Source: Coriolopsis trogii (lineage: Eukaryota; Basidiomycota; Agaricomycetes; Polyporales; Polyporaceae). Taken from it: DNA of 64,000 nt. Where the stretch lies: the NCBI GenBank assembly GCA_020543525.1, contig JAHYIO010000037.1, forward strand, positions 434,001 to 498,000. Reading direction: 5' to 3'. Below the pieces are notes generated by a model, which searched no databases, had not been told where the DNA came from, and saw only the letters and a program-made list of their open reading frames with translations. Position 1 is the stretch's first letter; every line of letters starts with the position of its first letter. This document shows, piece after piece, positions 47,901 to 59,900 of this stretch. Both the position numbers and the translations under genes were made by a program.

Positions 47901-49457
47901 ACACATGGATACTCACTCGTCATGCAGCTTCCTGACTCAGACGCGACGGGAATTCGTCAGCCCGATGGTACACAGGGCCACACAGTTCGCTGCCAGCTTG
48001 CGCCTGTCTTCTCCGGCAAGCATCAGCGTCACCCCACTCTCCTCTGTCCGAAAGCCCCTAGGTACGCTCATGACCCAAGACCCTGATGACGACGAGAACG
48101 ACTTGCCTGCCCTGCGACGGCTCCGTAAACGGAGCGAAGATGATACCCCGGCCTCCAAATTGCGCAGCGCCTTCGACGTTCTTGGGAAGCGCCGCTCGCC
48201 GAAACAGAAGCAGAAGCAGGTCAAGTCGGTGTTTATTGAAGGGGAAGCGGAGGAGTCGGACGATGAGGCCGGGTTCGGGTTCGGTGTCCGGCCAAAGGAG
48301 GCTGACGATGAAGAGGAGGACGGGGAGGACCAGGACAAGATGTTGCCGGAGTTGGTGGACGATAAGGAGATGGATGACGAGACGCTCGCGAAGGAAGCCG
48401 TCGATGAGCTACACAGGTGAGCATGAATGCTCGATAAGTGGAAATTATACTCACTCAGCGGTTTATTCAGGGAATTCGAGGAGCAGCAGGATCAAGCTCT
48501 CGAGAAGAAGGCCCGGGACGCCGTGACTGGCAAACTGCGTGTGAGGCGCAGAGATCATGGCGGGCTCAGCGACAGCGATTCGGACGACGACGAGGATGCG
48601 CGGAGGATCCGTAATAGAGGCAAGAAGCCACGGCTGGAGAATGACACTATCAAGTCTCTCGGTGAGTGAGCATGTTTGGCTGTGACTGTCGAGGAGCCAT
48701 GACTGACGTCCACCCAGCGAAGAACGATGCTACGCGGGCCTTCGCCAACGAGTACAGAGTGCAGATGGATGACGATGACGCCGAGTTCGCTCACCTGAAG
48801 GAGGATCATGACACTATGGATGTAGATGACGATCAGAAATCGCAGAGCGACGAGGAACACGTCGTCGTATCTGCCATGGACTTGCAACGGGAGCTACGGG
48901 CAGCGGCGATCAAGGGAGCCAAAGTGAGCTCATATTTTCCCTCATCTCGCTTCGTTGTCTCACTATCCTTGAATCAGGCGGCCGAGTTCAATCCCCACGA
49001 TGTGTCCTATGCGGACGAGGATGTGGAGGATGAAGACGAGGTCACGCATCGTGTCCGGGAGATATCCAACGCGGTACCAGCCGCACGTCGTGCCGACGGA
49101 GAGACCGACATTGAGGTGAGCAACGTTCCATCGCACGCGAGCGCTGTGCAGTTCGCTCAATATTGAACGGACGAGCAGAGTGTGAGCTTCAACAAGGTGC
49201 CTGTCCCTGCGCGGCTGGCGCAGTGGGCAAAGTCTGAGACGTCGTCGCGCACGGCTGGCGTCACTGGCCGGAACTCTGGCGCGTCCGCTGCCGTGACGGG
49301 GCATGGCAAAGGCAAGGCCAGCGCTGGAAGCGGCTCGTTCAAGCCATCACGCACGGCATCGTCCTCCTCTTCAAGCATCAAAGGTGCGAAGCTGGCCAAG
49401 GCACCCAGCATCCTCTCGTCGGCCCTGTCGAGCAGACGCGGTAAATTTGGGAACTGA
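44949..49457 (+). CDS. MRC1: DNA replication checkpoint mediator Mrc1/claspin
   Basis: Nine exons (44949-45683, 45740-45864, 45922-47608, 47659-47873, 47928-48416, 48471-48661, 48718-48923, 48978-49115, 49179-49457) join in frame to 1,354 aa. The start gives the RPRRTYGSR N-terminal motif. A helical REELEMRKNTMRIIAEM block and an IKPTGSL segment follow, then long acidic disordered regions with many SQ/TQ-like and casein-kinase-like sites. The diagnostic MRC1 domain is near 48215-48340 (SVFIEGEAEESDDEAGFGFG...PELVDDKEMDDE). The C-terminus is basic and Ser-rich. Mrc1 travels with the replisome and passes the Mec1/ATR signal to Rad53/Chk1-type kinases. Length and composition fit fungal Mrc1. Confidence 0.88.
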
Positions 49458-49800
49458 GAAGGAGGCTGTTGTAAGCCCCGGACTGCGATTCGTTGTTTTG
49501 CTTTGGTTGTACGCACGTCTCTGTCGCTATGTCGTCTTGTATGCCGCTTTGTAGCACTCCCTTCACATGTACTAGCACGCAGCCCCACAGCCCACTATAT
49601 ATATCAGGTGGCTGGCATCTCACACGCACGATCCATTCCACATCCCTCTCTGGTTCTCTCTGAGCACAACCGGGACGTCCATTCCAATCTAGGCGGAACA
49701 ACAACCAACAGCAGGTATTATATCGTCTCTGGGTATACATCGAGACAGCAGCAGCCCCCAGGCACAAGATCAGGGCCCTAGTAGTGTGGCGATAAGTGGT
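49458..49800. other. Mrc1 3' flank with AT-rich TATATATA tract
   Basis: Downstream of the Mrc1 stop. A TATATATA stretch lies near 49595-49603. No gene is supported on the plus strand; the minus-strand gene below may end here. Confidence 0.4.
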
Positions 49801-50406
49801 GGTGATACGGTGGTGGTATACAAGGTCAACAATTTTGCTTTCCAAACCCGCGGCCTGAGCGAACTCCCCATGGCACGGTGCGTGGCGGTCGTGAAGGCGA
49901 GACGTTGAAGGTGCGCGACGCTCGCCGGGCGTGGCCATTGTTGCTCCGCCGCTTCGTGTTGTCCTGCTGCAGCTGCACGGGCGTCGAGTGACGGGGTCGT
50001 CAGCGTCTGCATCTATCATGCCGTCTGCGCGGGCAAACCTCGCGGCTGGGGGGAGAGAAGAGGGCTGCTGACCTTGTGCCTGAGCATGATCAACTTGGCC
50101 ATGCACGCTGGGGGTCCGCTCTCGCGAAAGGGCGTTCCTATAAACAGCACGCTCAGCCTCTGCTGCTGTGGGAACGGACGGCGAACTTGAGGAAGGGTGG
50201 AGTGGGTGCCACGCGGGTGACACAGAGAGAGAAGGGGGAGCAGAGGGGGGAGGAGGGCACTCACGGGACGCCACGACCGCGAGGCCTGCTTCGTGCGCAT
50301 CGAGGAACTCGTCTCCGCCGGTGATGGAGGCCCAGACGGAGGGGAAGCAGAGGCAGAAGAGGAGGAGAGAGGCGAGGAAGGAGAAAAGGACGAGCATGCC
50401 GGGCAT
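49800..50406 (-). CDS. hypothetical small protein with N-terminal signal/membrane segment, model unresolved
   Basis: A minus-strand frame begins at 50406 with MPGMLVLFSFLASLLLFCLC, a strong signal peptide or membrane anchor, followed by PSVWASITGGDEFLDAHEAGLAVVAS and a good splice donor (GTGAGT at 50264). This looks like a real first exon (50406-50265). A plausible second exon starts after the acceptor at 50166 (AEAERAVYRNALSRERTPS), but I cannot join the later exons in one consistent frame; the end coordinate is therefore only a guess. No family is recognised. Confidence 0.35.
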
Positions 50407-51127
50407 CGTGCTCTACGAGCAGGGCGGCCAATGAAGGCGGGCTCACCAGCTGGGCTGTGGACGCAGAGCAAGAGGGATCCGACCGTTGCCAGCCGCGTCC
50501 CAGTCAGCGACCCAGCCAGCGATGGCCCCATCCCCGCCCCCGGCTTCCATCCCTATCTTTGGCTAGTCTCCGGCCCATTAGTCACCAAAGCCTGCCCGCT
50601 GATTGGCCCAACAACTGCCGCCGGGTCAATCAGACCATCTCGACCCTCGCTCAGACGCTCATCTGTTCGAACTGCTTCCCTGTGGTTCTCAACGTCTGGT
50701 GCGCACCAACCGGTGAAACACATCAAAACCTCACAAAAATCACAGGCGTAGTGCCAAAGACGCCACTCGTAGCAGCATTGCGAATGTCATCAACATTCAG
50801 AGTGCTCAATGCCCAGTACGACTCTCCCGGCTTAGGGCTAACATCTTTGCTCAGCCACAGCACAGCAAGTTTAGCAAAACCCCAGATCATCCATTTGTTC
50901 CGCGTACTACGTCGTGGGCAAATAATCACTACACCAGCTTATGGCACAGTGCAGGGCGTACACAACAGCAAGAACAGTGGGAGACAAAAAATAAGTAATA
51001 ACTATCTATATGATTAGCGAGCGTGGGCTAAGTATCAAGGGATGTAAGACCGTCAGATACAAATGGGTCACTCGGTGACAGACCGAGAGCATGTCAAAGT
51101 CGGAACCTGAGAGCACCGCGCAACGCT
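50407..51127. other. intergenic region with locally AT-richer, unlike-neighbour sequence
   Basis: About 720 bp. From about 50700 to 51020 base composition is visibly less GC-rich than the flanks, with a 68-codon minus-strand frame (50929-50723) of unusual Trp/Lys content and no match that I recognise. It could be a decayed transposon fragment; not proven. Confidence 0.35.
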
Positions 51128-52606
51128 TTACAAGACCGAAGTGGTCTTGGCGAAGTCCGACCACGCGGCGTGAAGGAGCAGCGCGAACGCCTGGCCTTCA
51201 GGGCTCCAGGTGCCGGGGGGTGAGGGCGTGCTGAATGAGAGCGGGTCCACGGTGTTGAGCAGCCAGCCGTCCTCGGTCAAGCTGTCCTTGATGAGGGTGA
51301 ACGCCTTGTCCGCGGCCGGGATGAGGGTGAGATCGCCAGTGATGGCGGCCATGCGGTACGTCGTTGCGGCGAGCAGCGCGGTCGAAGAGGTGTCGGCGAA
51401 CGAGTCGGGCTGGTCCATGTAGTTCAGGAGCGTGCCGTTTTGTTGCTGAGAGGGCGCCAGTGTCAGTGACAGGGATGCTTGTACATCGATATTGCCTCGA
51501 GCGTCCTTACCTGGAGAGCCCATGAGTTGACGAGGATTTCGTTGATCCAGGAGGTGAGGTCCAAACGCTCGGTGATCATCTCATCGGCCACTTCAGACTT
51601 CTTGATCGTCTCAAGGACACGCAGCATGCCAGCGGCGGCCCAAGCGTTGCCTGTTGGCGGGTAAGTAGACGGTCGAACGTGATCGTCGGGATTACGTACC
51701 GGTTCCCCAGTGAGTAGTGTCGCTCCAGTCACCGAGGATGATGTGCTTCCACAGACCGCTCTCGTCGCTCAAGTACTCGCGATAGAGCTTGCACTGCGTG
51801 TAGGCAAGTTTGATGAGGTCCGCGCCGGCGGCACCGCCCTGGAGGGCGCCATAGTAGGCAATGAAAGGGGGTGCCATGTACACGAAGTCGGCCCTAATCG
51901 ATATGAGCCTCCAGGAGCACAGTCACCGGACAAAAGAACCTCACCAGAGCTGAACCTGTTCCGCGCGGTGCGAGATAGCACCGTCTTCGGTCTTCGGCGC
52001 GTCGTTCAAAAGGTAGTTCAGCTGGTTCGTGGCCGCGCGTGACCACTTTTCGTCACTGAGATCAGTGCGTGTCCAGTTCGCCAACAGAACGGCGACACCA
52101 ATGCCTAGAGCACGGAAGTCAGCGATTCTTTTCCCACTGACTGAATAATGTCACGTACTGGCAGGGTCACCGATAGCGCCATCGCCGTCGATGAGGGGGC
52201 CGAACTCCTTAATGTCGTCGACGATCCTGCGAATGGAAGTGTGAATAGGTGTGACACGTGCAGGCACAAACGTCACTCTTACTCTGTAGCCCTCTCGATG
52301 ACATCCGCAGCTACGCCGGGCGCGAGCTTGGTCGCGGGCGGGAAGTCGCCGTGGAACACAGACAACTCGGGCCACTCGAGCTCAGTGAGGGTCTCCAACT
52401 CTGTACCGATCTCCCAACTGCCAACTGACAGTCAGCGCTCATCAAAGTGCGTCAAGGGCGCCTCGTTACCTGTGGGTGGCGATCTGAGCCAAGTTGGCCT
52501 TGACTTTCGCAATCTGGTCATCGGTGAGACCGGTCTGCTTGGTGGGGATAGCGACAACGGCAGAGGTCGCCGCGAGGAGGGTAAGAAAGATGCTGCTGAA
52601 GGCCAT
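51128..52606 (-). CDS. secreted six-hairpin glycosidase (GH105/GH88-like)
   Basis: Seven exons (52606-52470, 52417-52283, 52226-52159, 52104-51945, 51893-51700, 51650-51511, 51445-51128) join in frame to 383 aa. The N-terminus MAFSSIFLTLLAATSAVVA is a clear signal peptide. The fold is suggested by repeated helix-hairpin segments with aromatic clusters: GIGVAVLLANW-like (SIGVAVLLANW), QVQLWADFVYMAPPFIAYYG and WKHIILGDWSDTTHWGTGNAWAAAGMLRVL. The HWGTGNAW block matches the active-site RGNGW region of unsaturated rhamnogalacturonyl hydrolases. Such enzymes remove unsaturated uronic acids from pectin fragments outside the cell. The substrate is inferred; other six-hairpin families are possible. 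Confidence 0.75.
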
Positions 52607-53929
52607 TTCACGCTCGAGCTAAAGGGGGAAGGAAAAAGAAGAAGAAAGCCGGGCGGATGAGGCAGAGCAGCGAGTAGATGTCAGCCTCGAGGGGCGGGCT
52701 TTTATATCAGAGGTACAGGACGCATCAAAGTCTTGGGGTGGAGTGCCGGGAGCGAATTTTCGAACGGGCGCGGAGGATGTGCGGGCCAAGGGCCAGAATC
52801 ATCTGAGAATCCGACTGTCACTCGGAGGCTGACGCCAAAGGGCTACAGACATGCTTGAGGGAGCGATAAGTCGGACGAAAGGCTAGAATAGCCATACTCT
52901 GCTTATGCTTACTCCGGGGTTGCATCAAAATCAAAATCAACACTAAACCTTGCTGAATGCAGTGATGCTGAAACCCTCGAAACCTCCATCACCCATGCGC
53001 CAGAAGCGGTGCTGCGCTGGAGATTACAGCAGGCGGGTCCGATTCCATAGGTGATATCCCGACACCTGCACCGCCCGCTGGCGGTCTACCGACCTGGAAA
53101 ATGTCTGCCCTGACCGCCTAACTCGTGCTATCCCATGTGACGAGGGAGCATGTCAGGATATGCCGTTCTATTGCCATAATGATACAATGTCGCTCGCATC
53201 TCTTCGGTGTCTGAGAGAGCAGAGCATAGTATCCGGTGCAAACTCACAACAGCATCCTTCTGTATCCGCGCCCGCCGTGCATGGAGACAAATCGGCAAGA
53301 CTGGCCAAGCACTAGGTCCATCATGACTTACCTGTGCTGAAGAGAGCATCGATGATTCCGCCGTCGATACTCAAGAGAAGCTTGGATACAGTGCGGTGTA
53401 AACAACACACTGAAGCTTCTATAGCGCAGTCAGGGCTTGGATGTACTATAGAGGGCAACTTCGATAGACACCAGGCTTTCGTGGGGACCATAAGACATGT
53501 GTGCTGTGCCAGGATGGCTCGCCCGGGCCGTTCGTCAATTCTGGCTTCTAGCGTAGACCCCGAGCGTCGGATACTTCGGTGACTGTCCGAGGTCGCGACG
53601 AGCTAGAGACTCTGACAGATGCGAGAGATCCTAGAGAAAGTGGCATGGAGACGATACATGTACAAGCCAGGCCGGAAGCAGTAGTACGGGAGTTGAGCTG
53701 AGCAGTCGAGGATACAGCGATAAAGCGCTTTATTGACCCTAACCCAGGCCATATTACGGCCCGGACTATGCCGGAAACAACAAACATACGCTGCAGGCGT
53801 CTACTGTGGGTGCCAAACATAGCACAACAGCTGCCTTCGCCACACGGGTCGTGCTGCTAGTCGTCATTTCTGGCTACAGTCTACGGTGTGGTCCTCGCTC
53901 GCGCAGTGTCTCCGTCTCCAGTGTCTTGC
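52607..53929. other. 1.3 kb divergent intergenic region, glycosidase / THO2
   Basis: Contains the glycosidase TATA box (52700-52706). The rest shows no supported ORF, RNA gene or repeat. Such a long upstream region fits a regulated secreted enzyme. Confidence 0.5.
52700..52706 (-). promoter_or_regulatory. TATA box of the secreted glycosidase gene
   Basis: Minus-strand TATAAAA, 94 bp upstream of the ATG at 52606, in otherwise GC-rich sequence. Confidence 0.6.
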
Positions 53930-56900
53930 ATGGATATCCTGGAGGCCACTCAGAAGTGTTTGGAGGAATGGGAGAATGGTGGCGACGCAGAGTGGTACGT
54001 CGAAGTGTCCCGTATGTTTCAAATTACATTGACATCGTTGTGGCAGTCGCAAGCTCGTCTCCGGTCCCCATTCCAACCCCTATGATCCAGAATCCAATGC
54101 CGCCTTGACGACAGTGTACTACGCGCTGCTTTCCTCTACTCTCCTCTCCCGCTCTCCGTCAAAGCTGCTCTCCTCGGATGCTTTGGTCGCGTTCATTCGC
54201 TCAATAGTCGATCATCTTCCCTCCTCTTCCGCTGGGTCAGACAAAAGTCCTAGTGTCAACGCTCTTGTAGAGATACTTGTGGATGTCATATGGTCTATTG
54301 ATGCTGAACTCGAAGATCTCCTCGGGGACGCGAAGAACGCTGCGAGTGCTGCTGAGCAGGGCGTTTTGACCCCCGCCACAGTCGCTCAGGCAGTCAAGGC
54401 GAAGGATGACGCTGAGTCCGACAAGGCAACAATCAACACGGTTGTACGGAGGCTACTGGTGCGTGTTTGACGAATAAGATCGCCACAACAGCTCAAGTCT
54501 CACCTCTTTCAGTCACTGGGCCTCCTCGACCCCGACATTTGCCGGGAAAGGCTTGATCTTGGGTTGGTGGCAAATGTGGGACTCGTTGCGGACAAGTTGG
54601 CGTTCGAGAGGAAGGAGATCAGGACCCGTACCGGTCTTTTGTGCGTGCACCACCATTCGCTCGACTGCCCGATTCTAACATACATCGACAGCTACAAGCA
54701 GAACAAGTTCAACCTGCTTCGTGAACAATCTGAGGGCTATAGCAAGCTCACGGTCGAGCTCACAAGTAGTCTGGGTCCTCCTCATTCGCTGTCTACTGGG
54801 TATCCTACCGAGACCGTCGAGTCCATTGAAGCTCGCGCCCGTCCCACATGGGATCGGGCCCTTGGCCTCATTGGCTACTTCGATCTGGACCCCAATCGCG
54901 TTTTGGACATCATCCTGGATGTCTTCTCGGCTCACTTGGCCACGCATCATACCTTCTTTCTGGCCTTATTGTCTTTCTCTCCATGGGGCGGCCGAACGCG
55001 TCGCAATGTCAAACAAGAAGACATGGCTGTGGAACCCAATCCCGAACGGTATAGAGGGAAGAGCCTCATGGAGATCCTCAAATTGACCGAAGAAGAAGCT
55101 GGTGCCAGACTTGACGACGTTGACAGCAGCAAGACCAGAGTGCTAGCTCAGGTACTCGGGTTCAAGTTCACATATTATCAAGTACGTGTATTCGCCTCTG
55201 TTCTACGTACTCGCTGTTGATCCAAGGTTCAGTCTCCGGATGTCAAGGAACAGACGCCACACAGCCTATACTTGATGGCAGCCATCTTGATCCGCGAAGG
55301 TTTCTTGTCTTTGGAAGATCTGTACTCCCATGTGCGTCCTGCGTGCATTCATATGGTGTCGTCTCATTCAATCTTCTTGCATAGATTGGCCCTGCGGACG
55401 ACACAATGCCTGACCTCCATAAAGCATACTTGACTAATGTCGAGTCCCGGATTGCCGGTGCGAAGGTCAGCCAACTCGCGATGGCTGCCCCACTGGAGTC
55501 TGGCGGGTCTTCTAGTCAGAAGGCACGCGCTGCCGCACCAGTGCCAGATCCCAAAGAGGAGGCCAAGGAGATGCCGAATCAGAAGTTGGGGCTGTTGAAC
55601 GCATTGCTTGCTGTTGGTGCTTTGCGCCCGGCAATCTCTATCCTGTCCAAATTTCCTTGGATGGTGGATGCATATCCTCAGATCGCCGATTTGATGCTTC
55701 GTGTCTTGAAGCACTCAATGCAGCCGCTGTATGCTACGCTGCCCAACGCTCTTGATAAGTTGACGAGCTTCGGCAAGCCTCGCGCGCGATATGGGGCAAC
55801 GGGGCTCGTACCCGCCCCAGAACGCAGGCCGCAGTTGACGCTCACAGCGCCTACTCCGCCGAGTACAAGTGCGATAGAGTTCGTGTTCTTCTTCCCGGAC
55901 TGGGTCCAGTTCGTTCCTCGCTGCACTTCGTACGACGATCTCATGGATGTGCTTGAGCCGATGATGCGTTTCATTGGCTTGCACGTGTCTCGTGATCCTG
56001 TCTTTCTCGCGAAGTTCCTCCGTTTGGGGAGAAATCATATGTCCACCACCGTGAGTCCTCTCAATTTTGTGCTGGATGCGTCTTTAATGGCGTATTCTCT
56101 AGGTCGTTACCGATCCAGAAACGAAGAAGCCGCTACCAGTGGACCCGACGCATCCCATTCGTCAGTTCTGGTTCAATGTGACGCGCATCTACCTGCTCCC
56201 TGCGCTTCCTCTCATTCGAGGCAATGCTGTTTGCACTGTGGAAGTGTCCAACATCATGCGTCCATTTGAGCCCACGCTGAGGTGGCAGTTGTATGGCGAG
56301 TGGAAGGCGAGCACATACAAGTCCCATCCAGAACTCCGGGTCCGCCAAGTCCAGACAGACAGGGAGTCGAAAGGCATCCTGCGACGTCTCTCGCACAACA
56401 CCATTGACAGCTTGTCTGGCCCCGTCGCCAAGCTTGCGCACTCGAACCCGTGTATCATCTTCACGAATGCGGTCAACCAGGTCATGGCGTACGACAATCT
56501 TGCTGGCGTTGTCATCCAATCACTGAACTTCGTTACCATCATGGGCTTCGATGTCCTCATCTATATTATCTTGGAAGCTCTGTCCAACCCCAACAAGGAG
56601 AGGGTCAAGGATGATGGCGTCAACACGTCTGACTGGCTGCAGAGTAGGTACATACGAGCTGCATTCTCTTGCCTCCTGCTGACCAGATTTTATTAGGTCT
56701 TGCTTCCTTCACCGGCATGCTCTTCCGCCGCTACGCCGCAGACCTCACATCCGTGTTGAATTACGTCGTGCACCAGCTGCAGAACGGGCAGACGACAGAA
56801 CTCATCGTCTTCCGCGAACTCATCTGGAAGATGGCGGGCATTGAGCCGCTCCCGAGTCTTTCGGATTCTCAGGTTGCTGCCATGGCTGGTGGGCCTACGC

Positions 56901-59900
56901 TCCGCATTGAAGCCGTCGCCTCGGCCACACGAGGAGCTCGGCTTGATCCTGGAGAAGCGTTGCATAAGGGCCCTGCGCGGCTGGGCAAATCACTCCTGGA
57001 TTCGTCCCTCGCCCTTCCACTCCTCATCCAGGTCGCGCAACAGCGTCAAGCGTGCGTCTTCCGGGCGCCAGATGCTTACCTGAAATCTCTCGCGAGCTTG
57101 TTTGACACGGTTTGTCTATGTTTCTGTAGGTTACTAGTAAACTCTTACCCATGGTCATAAACAGACGCACGGTGTTCTTCTCCAATACTTGGAACTCCTC
57201 ACCACTCCTACAATCATTTCCGCTGCAGACTACGCGAAGAAAGTTGTCCCTCCACTAGCTGACCTCAATGAGAAGTATGGCATTTGTGCGCCGATCTGCA
57301 TGCAAATCTTCCGTCCGATTTTCAACGGAGCACTGCTAGTACGTTTGCCTATCAGCGATTCGGACTGGTCCTTTTTCTGACCTAGTTTTCTGAAGGCTGC
57401 CGCTCTTGCTATGCAAGAGAAGGAACGCATTGCCAGCGAGGAAGCTGAGAAGCGTCTCAAAGCGGCGCTCACCGCCAAACGCGAGCCGAACACGTCCGCA
57501 TCGCGCGTTGCATCCCCGAATCCGGGGGCGGAGACCTCGCCCGGCAGTGAGGCAAATGGGGAGATCAAGAATGCTGTGAACGACTCGCAGTCTGGAGAGG
57601 TCCATATGGAGTCTACCGAGGAAAGGTCGGCTACTGCTCCGGAGGTGCGTTAAATACAGTCAAGGTGCAGGGTAGGGCGGAATTTGACTTCTACGCTCTA
57701 CAGAGTCCGTGGCTTCCTGAGCTCTTCCCTTACTTCGAAGACGTCAAGAGGATTGCGCCCGGAAACGCATCTGAGATCATCGGGTACGTCGCTGTGATAT
57801 TACTTCGTAAAGCCTGCTGACATAGACGATCTAGACCGGCGTTCTACCTTACGTTCTGGCAGATGTCCACCTATGACCTCTCTCCGCCTGCTGCGAGGTA
57901 TGACGAGGAATGTGCGACGTTGCGCAATTTGAGCAAGCAAGAAGACGCAATGTACATTGCTGCAGACCGCTCAGCCGACCGCGCAAAGCGTATGACAGCC
58001 ACCGTTCATCGCGACAGGAGAAACAGAATCAACACCGTCGTGTCTCAGCTGATGCAAGAGTTGAAAGAGCAGACTGCCGCACGCGCCTTTACCATCAAAC
58101 GACTTGCTCGCGAGAAGCAGCATTGGTTTGCACATAGTAAGTAGCGTCTGGACATGTATATGCGTGTGTGGGCTCACAGAGGCATAGGCCCTAAGGCTGC
58201 AGCTCTTGCGGCTGCAATCATTGAGTACTGTATCCAGCCAAGATGCCTGATCTCGCCGATGGACGCGGACTTTTGCGCTCAGTTCATTAAGGTGATTCAT
58301 CTGCAGGGAACCCCTGGGTTCTCTACTTTGATGTGCTACGACAAGGTCAGTGCGTTCATTTCGCGCGTTGGCCAAAGATTCACCAGTATATCACAGATCC
58401 TTGGAGACCATGTCAAAGTAGTGACTTTCTCGTGCAGTGAATATGAGGCTCGCAACTATGGTTGGTATCACAATCCTATTGAAATGCGCGCTCCCGTCAT
58501 TGACCTTGTGCTAGGCCGATTCCTTCTGGGCGTCTTGACCGACATCGCCAAATGGTACCAGGACGAGCAACTCTTTACGCAAGAGAATCGCACAAAGAGC
58601 GGTGGGAACACGTCCTTCCTTCCAGGGTTGCAGCTGCGTTGGACACCGAAAACGGTGATCTCCCAGGAAGACCTCATCAGCTGGAACGATTGGAGGCAGG
58701 TCGTGCGCAAGTGGCATCGGAAGCTCTGCAAGGTACGCCCATGTCTTACTGCGCTGTGTGCTCCCTGCTGAAACTAGTCCAGGCCCTGGTCGACTCTATC
58801 GAGTCGGGAGAATTCATGCATGTCTACAACACCATAATTGTGTTGAAGGAGATCCTGCCGGTGTTCCCTCTCTCGTCGGTCTGGGAATTCAGCGGCGTGA
58901 GCTTGTCCAAAGCCATCGAGAAATTCATCGAGAAGGAAGAGCGGGGAGACTTAAAGATTCTAGGCCGAGCGTACGTCAGCTTCAACGTGTCTCACGCATG
59001 TTTCTGACCCATCTGCCTTAGTTATTATGCAAGCTTGAAGAAGCGTGAGGCGTTATGGGCTGCTCCGTCCCAACCCAAGGGACCCGCGCCAAATGGCGCG
59101 AAGTCCGCTGCACCCTCTGCGCCGTCAGACAAGCCTCGCACTGGGACGCCGTCTGAGCCACGTCGCCCTGCACCACCTCCGTCGGCGCCTTCCGCCCCCA
59201 AGGCTCAACTCGCCGCTTCTAATGCACTATCATCTACTGGGCCTGACCGTGGCGGGACTCCGACGTCGACTAAGCTAGCATTGGACAGGTAAGAGCGACT
59301 CATACTGTTGGCATGGAACAATGCTGAAGTAGTCTTAGTGTTCCTCGCCCCGAGGTTGTGAAGAGGGTGAGACCCGACGTCAAGGCTGGTGAAGACGGTG
59401 CACCCGGGACGCCGAAGACGGACGCGATGGATGTCGACCAACCAGCGCCAGCATCGGCTATCCGTGACAATTTGGCCGCTCCCACGGCTCAACAGGCGGC
59501 ATCTCCTATTCCCCCTTCAGTAACTGAGAGCCTGCGTCCGTCCCGGCCTCCAACTCCCAATCAGCCTCGCGCTGCTGCAGCGAGGTCGATACCAAGCTCC
59601 CCCCGTGGTTCACATGGTTCGCTCGATCAAAGGTCCCGCCCGCCCGACTCTCAGCAAGCGATGCCACCTCCTTCGGTGCCAAGCCAGACCCAATCCGCGC
59701 AAGAACTTCGTGAGACCGCGAAACAGACAAGGAGTGGGGACATACAGCCTCCTACGGAACCTCGGAGCCAGTCCAGCGTCGCCCCTTCACCTCGACGCAG
59801 GTCCCCGTCCCCGACGAGCCGTCCGGGCACGAGGAACCCAAGCGCGGAGTCGCGCGCAAGCGGCGATCGGCGTTCCGGCCGTGGGGGCGACAAGGGCGAC

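Noticed and set aside
49378..50406. 342-codon single-exon version of the small membrane protein gene
   Set aside because: It runs into the Mrc1 3' end, ignores a consensus donor at 50264 and becomes low-complexity and unlike protein.
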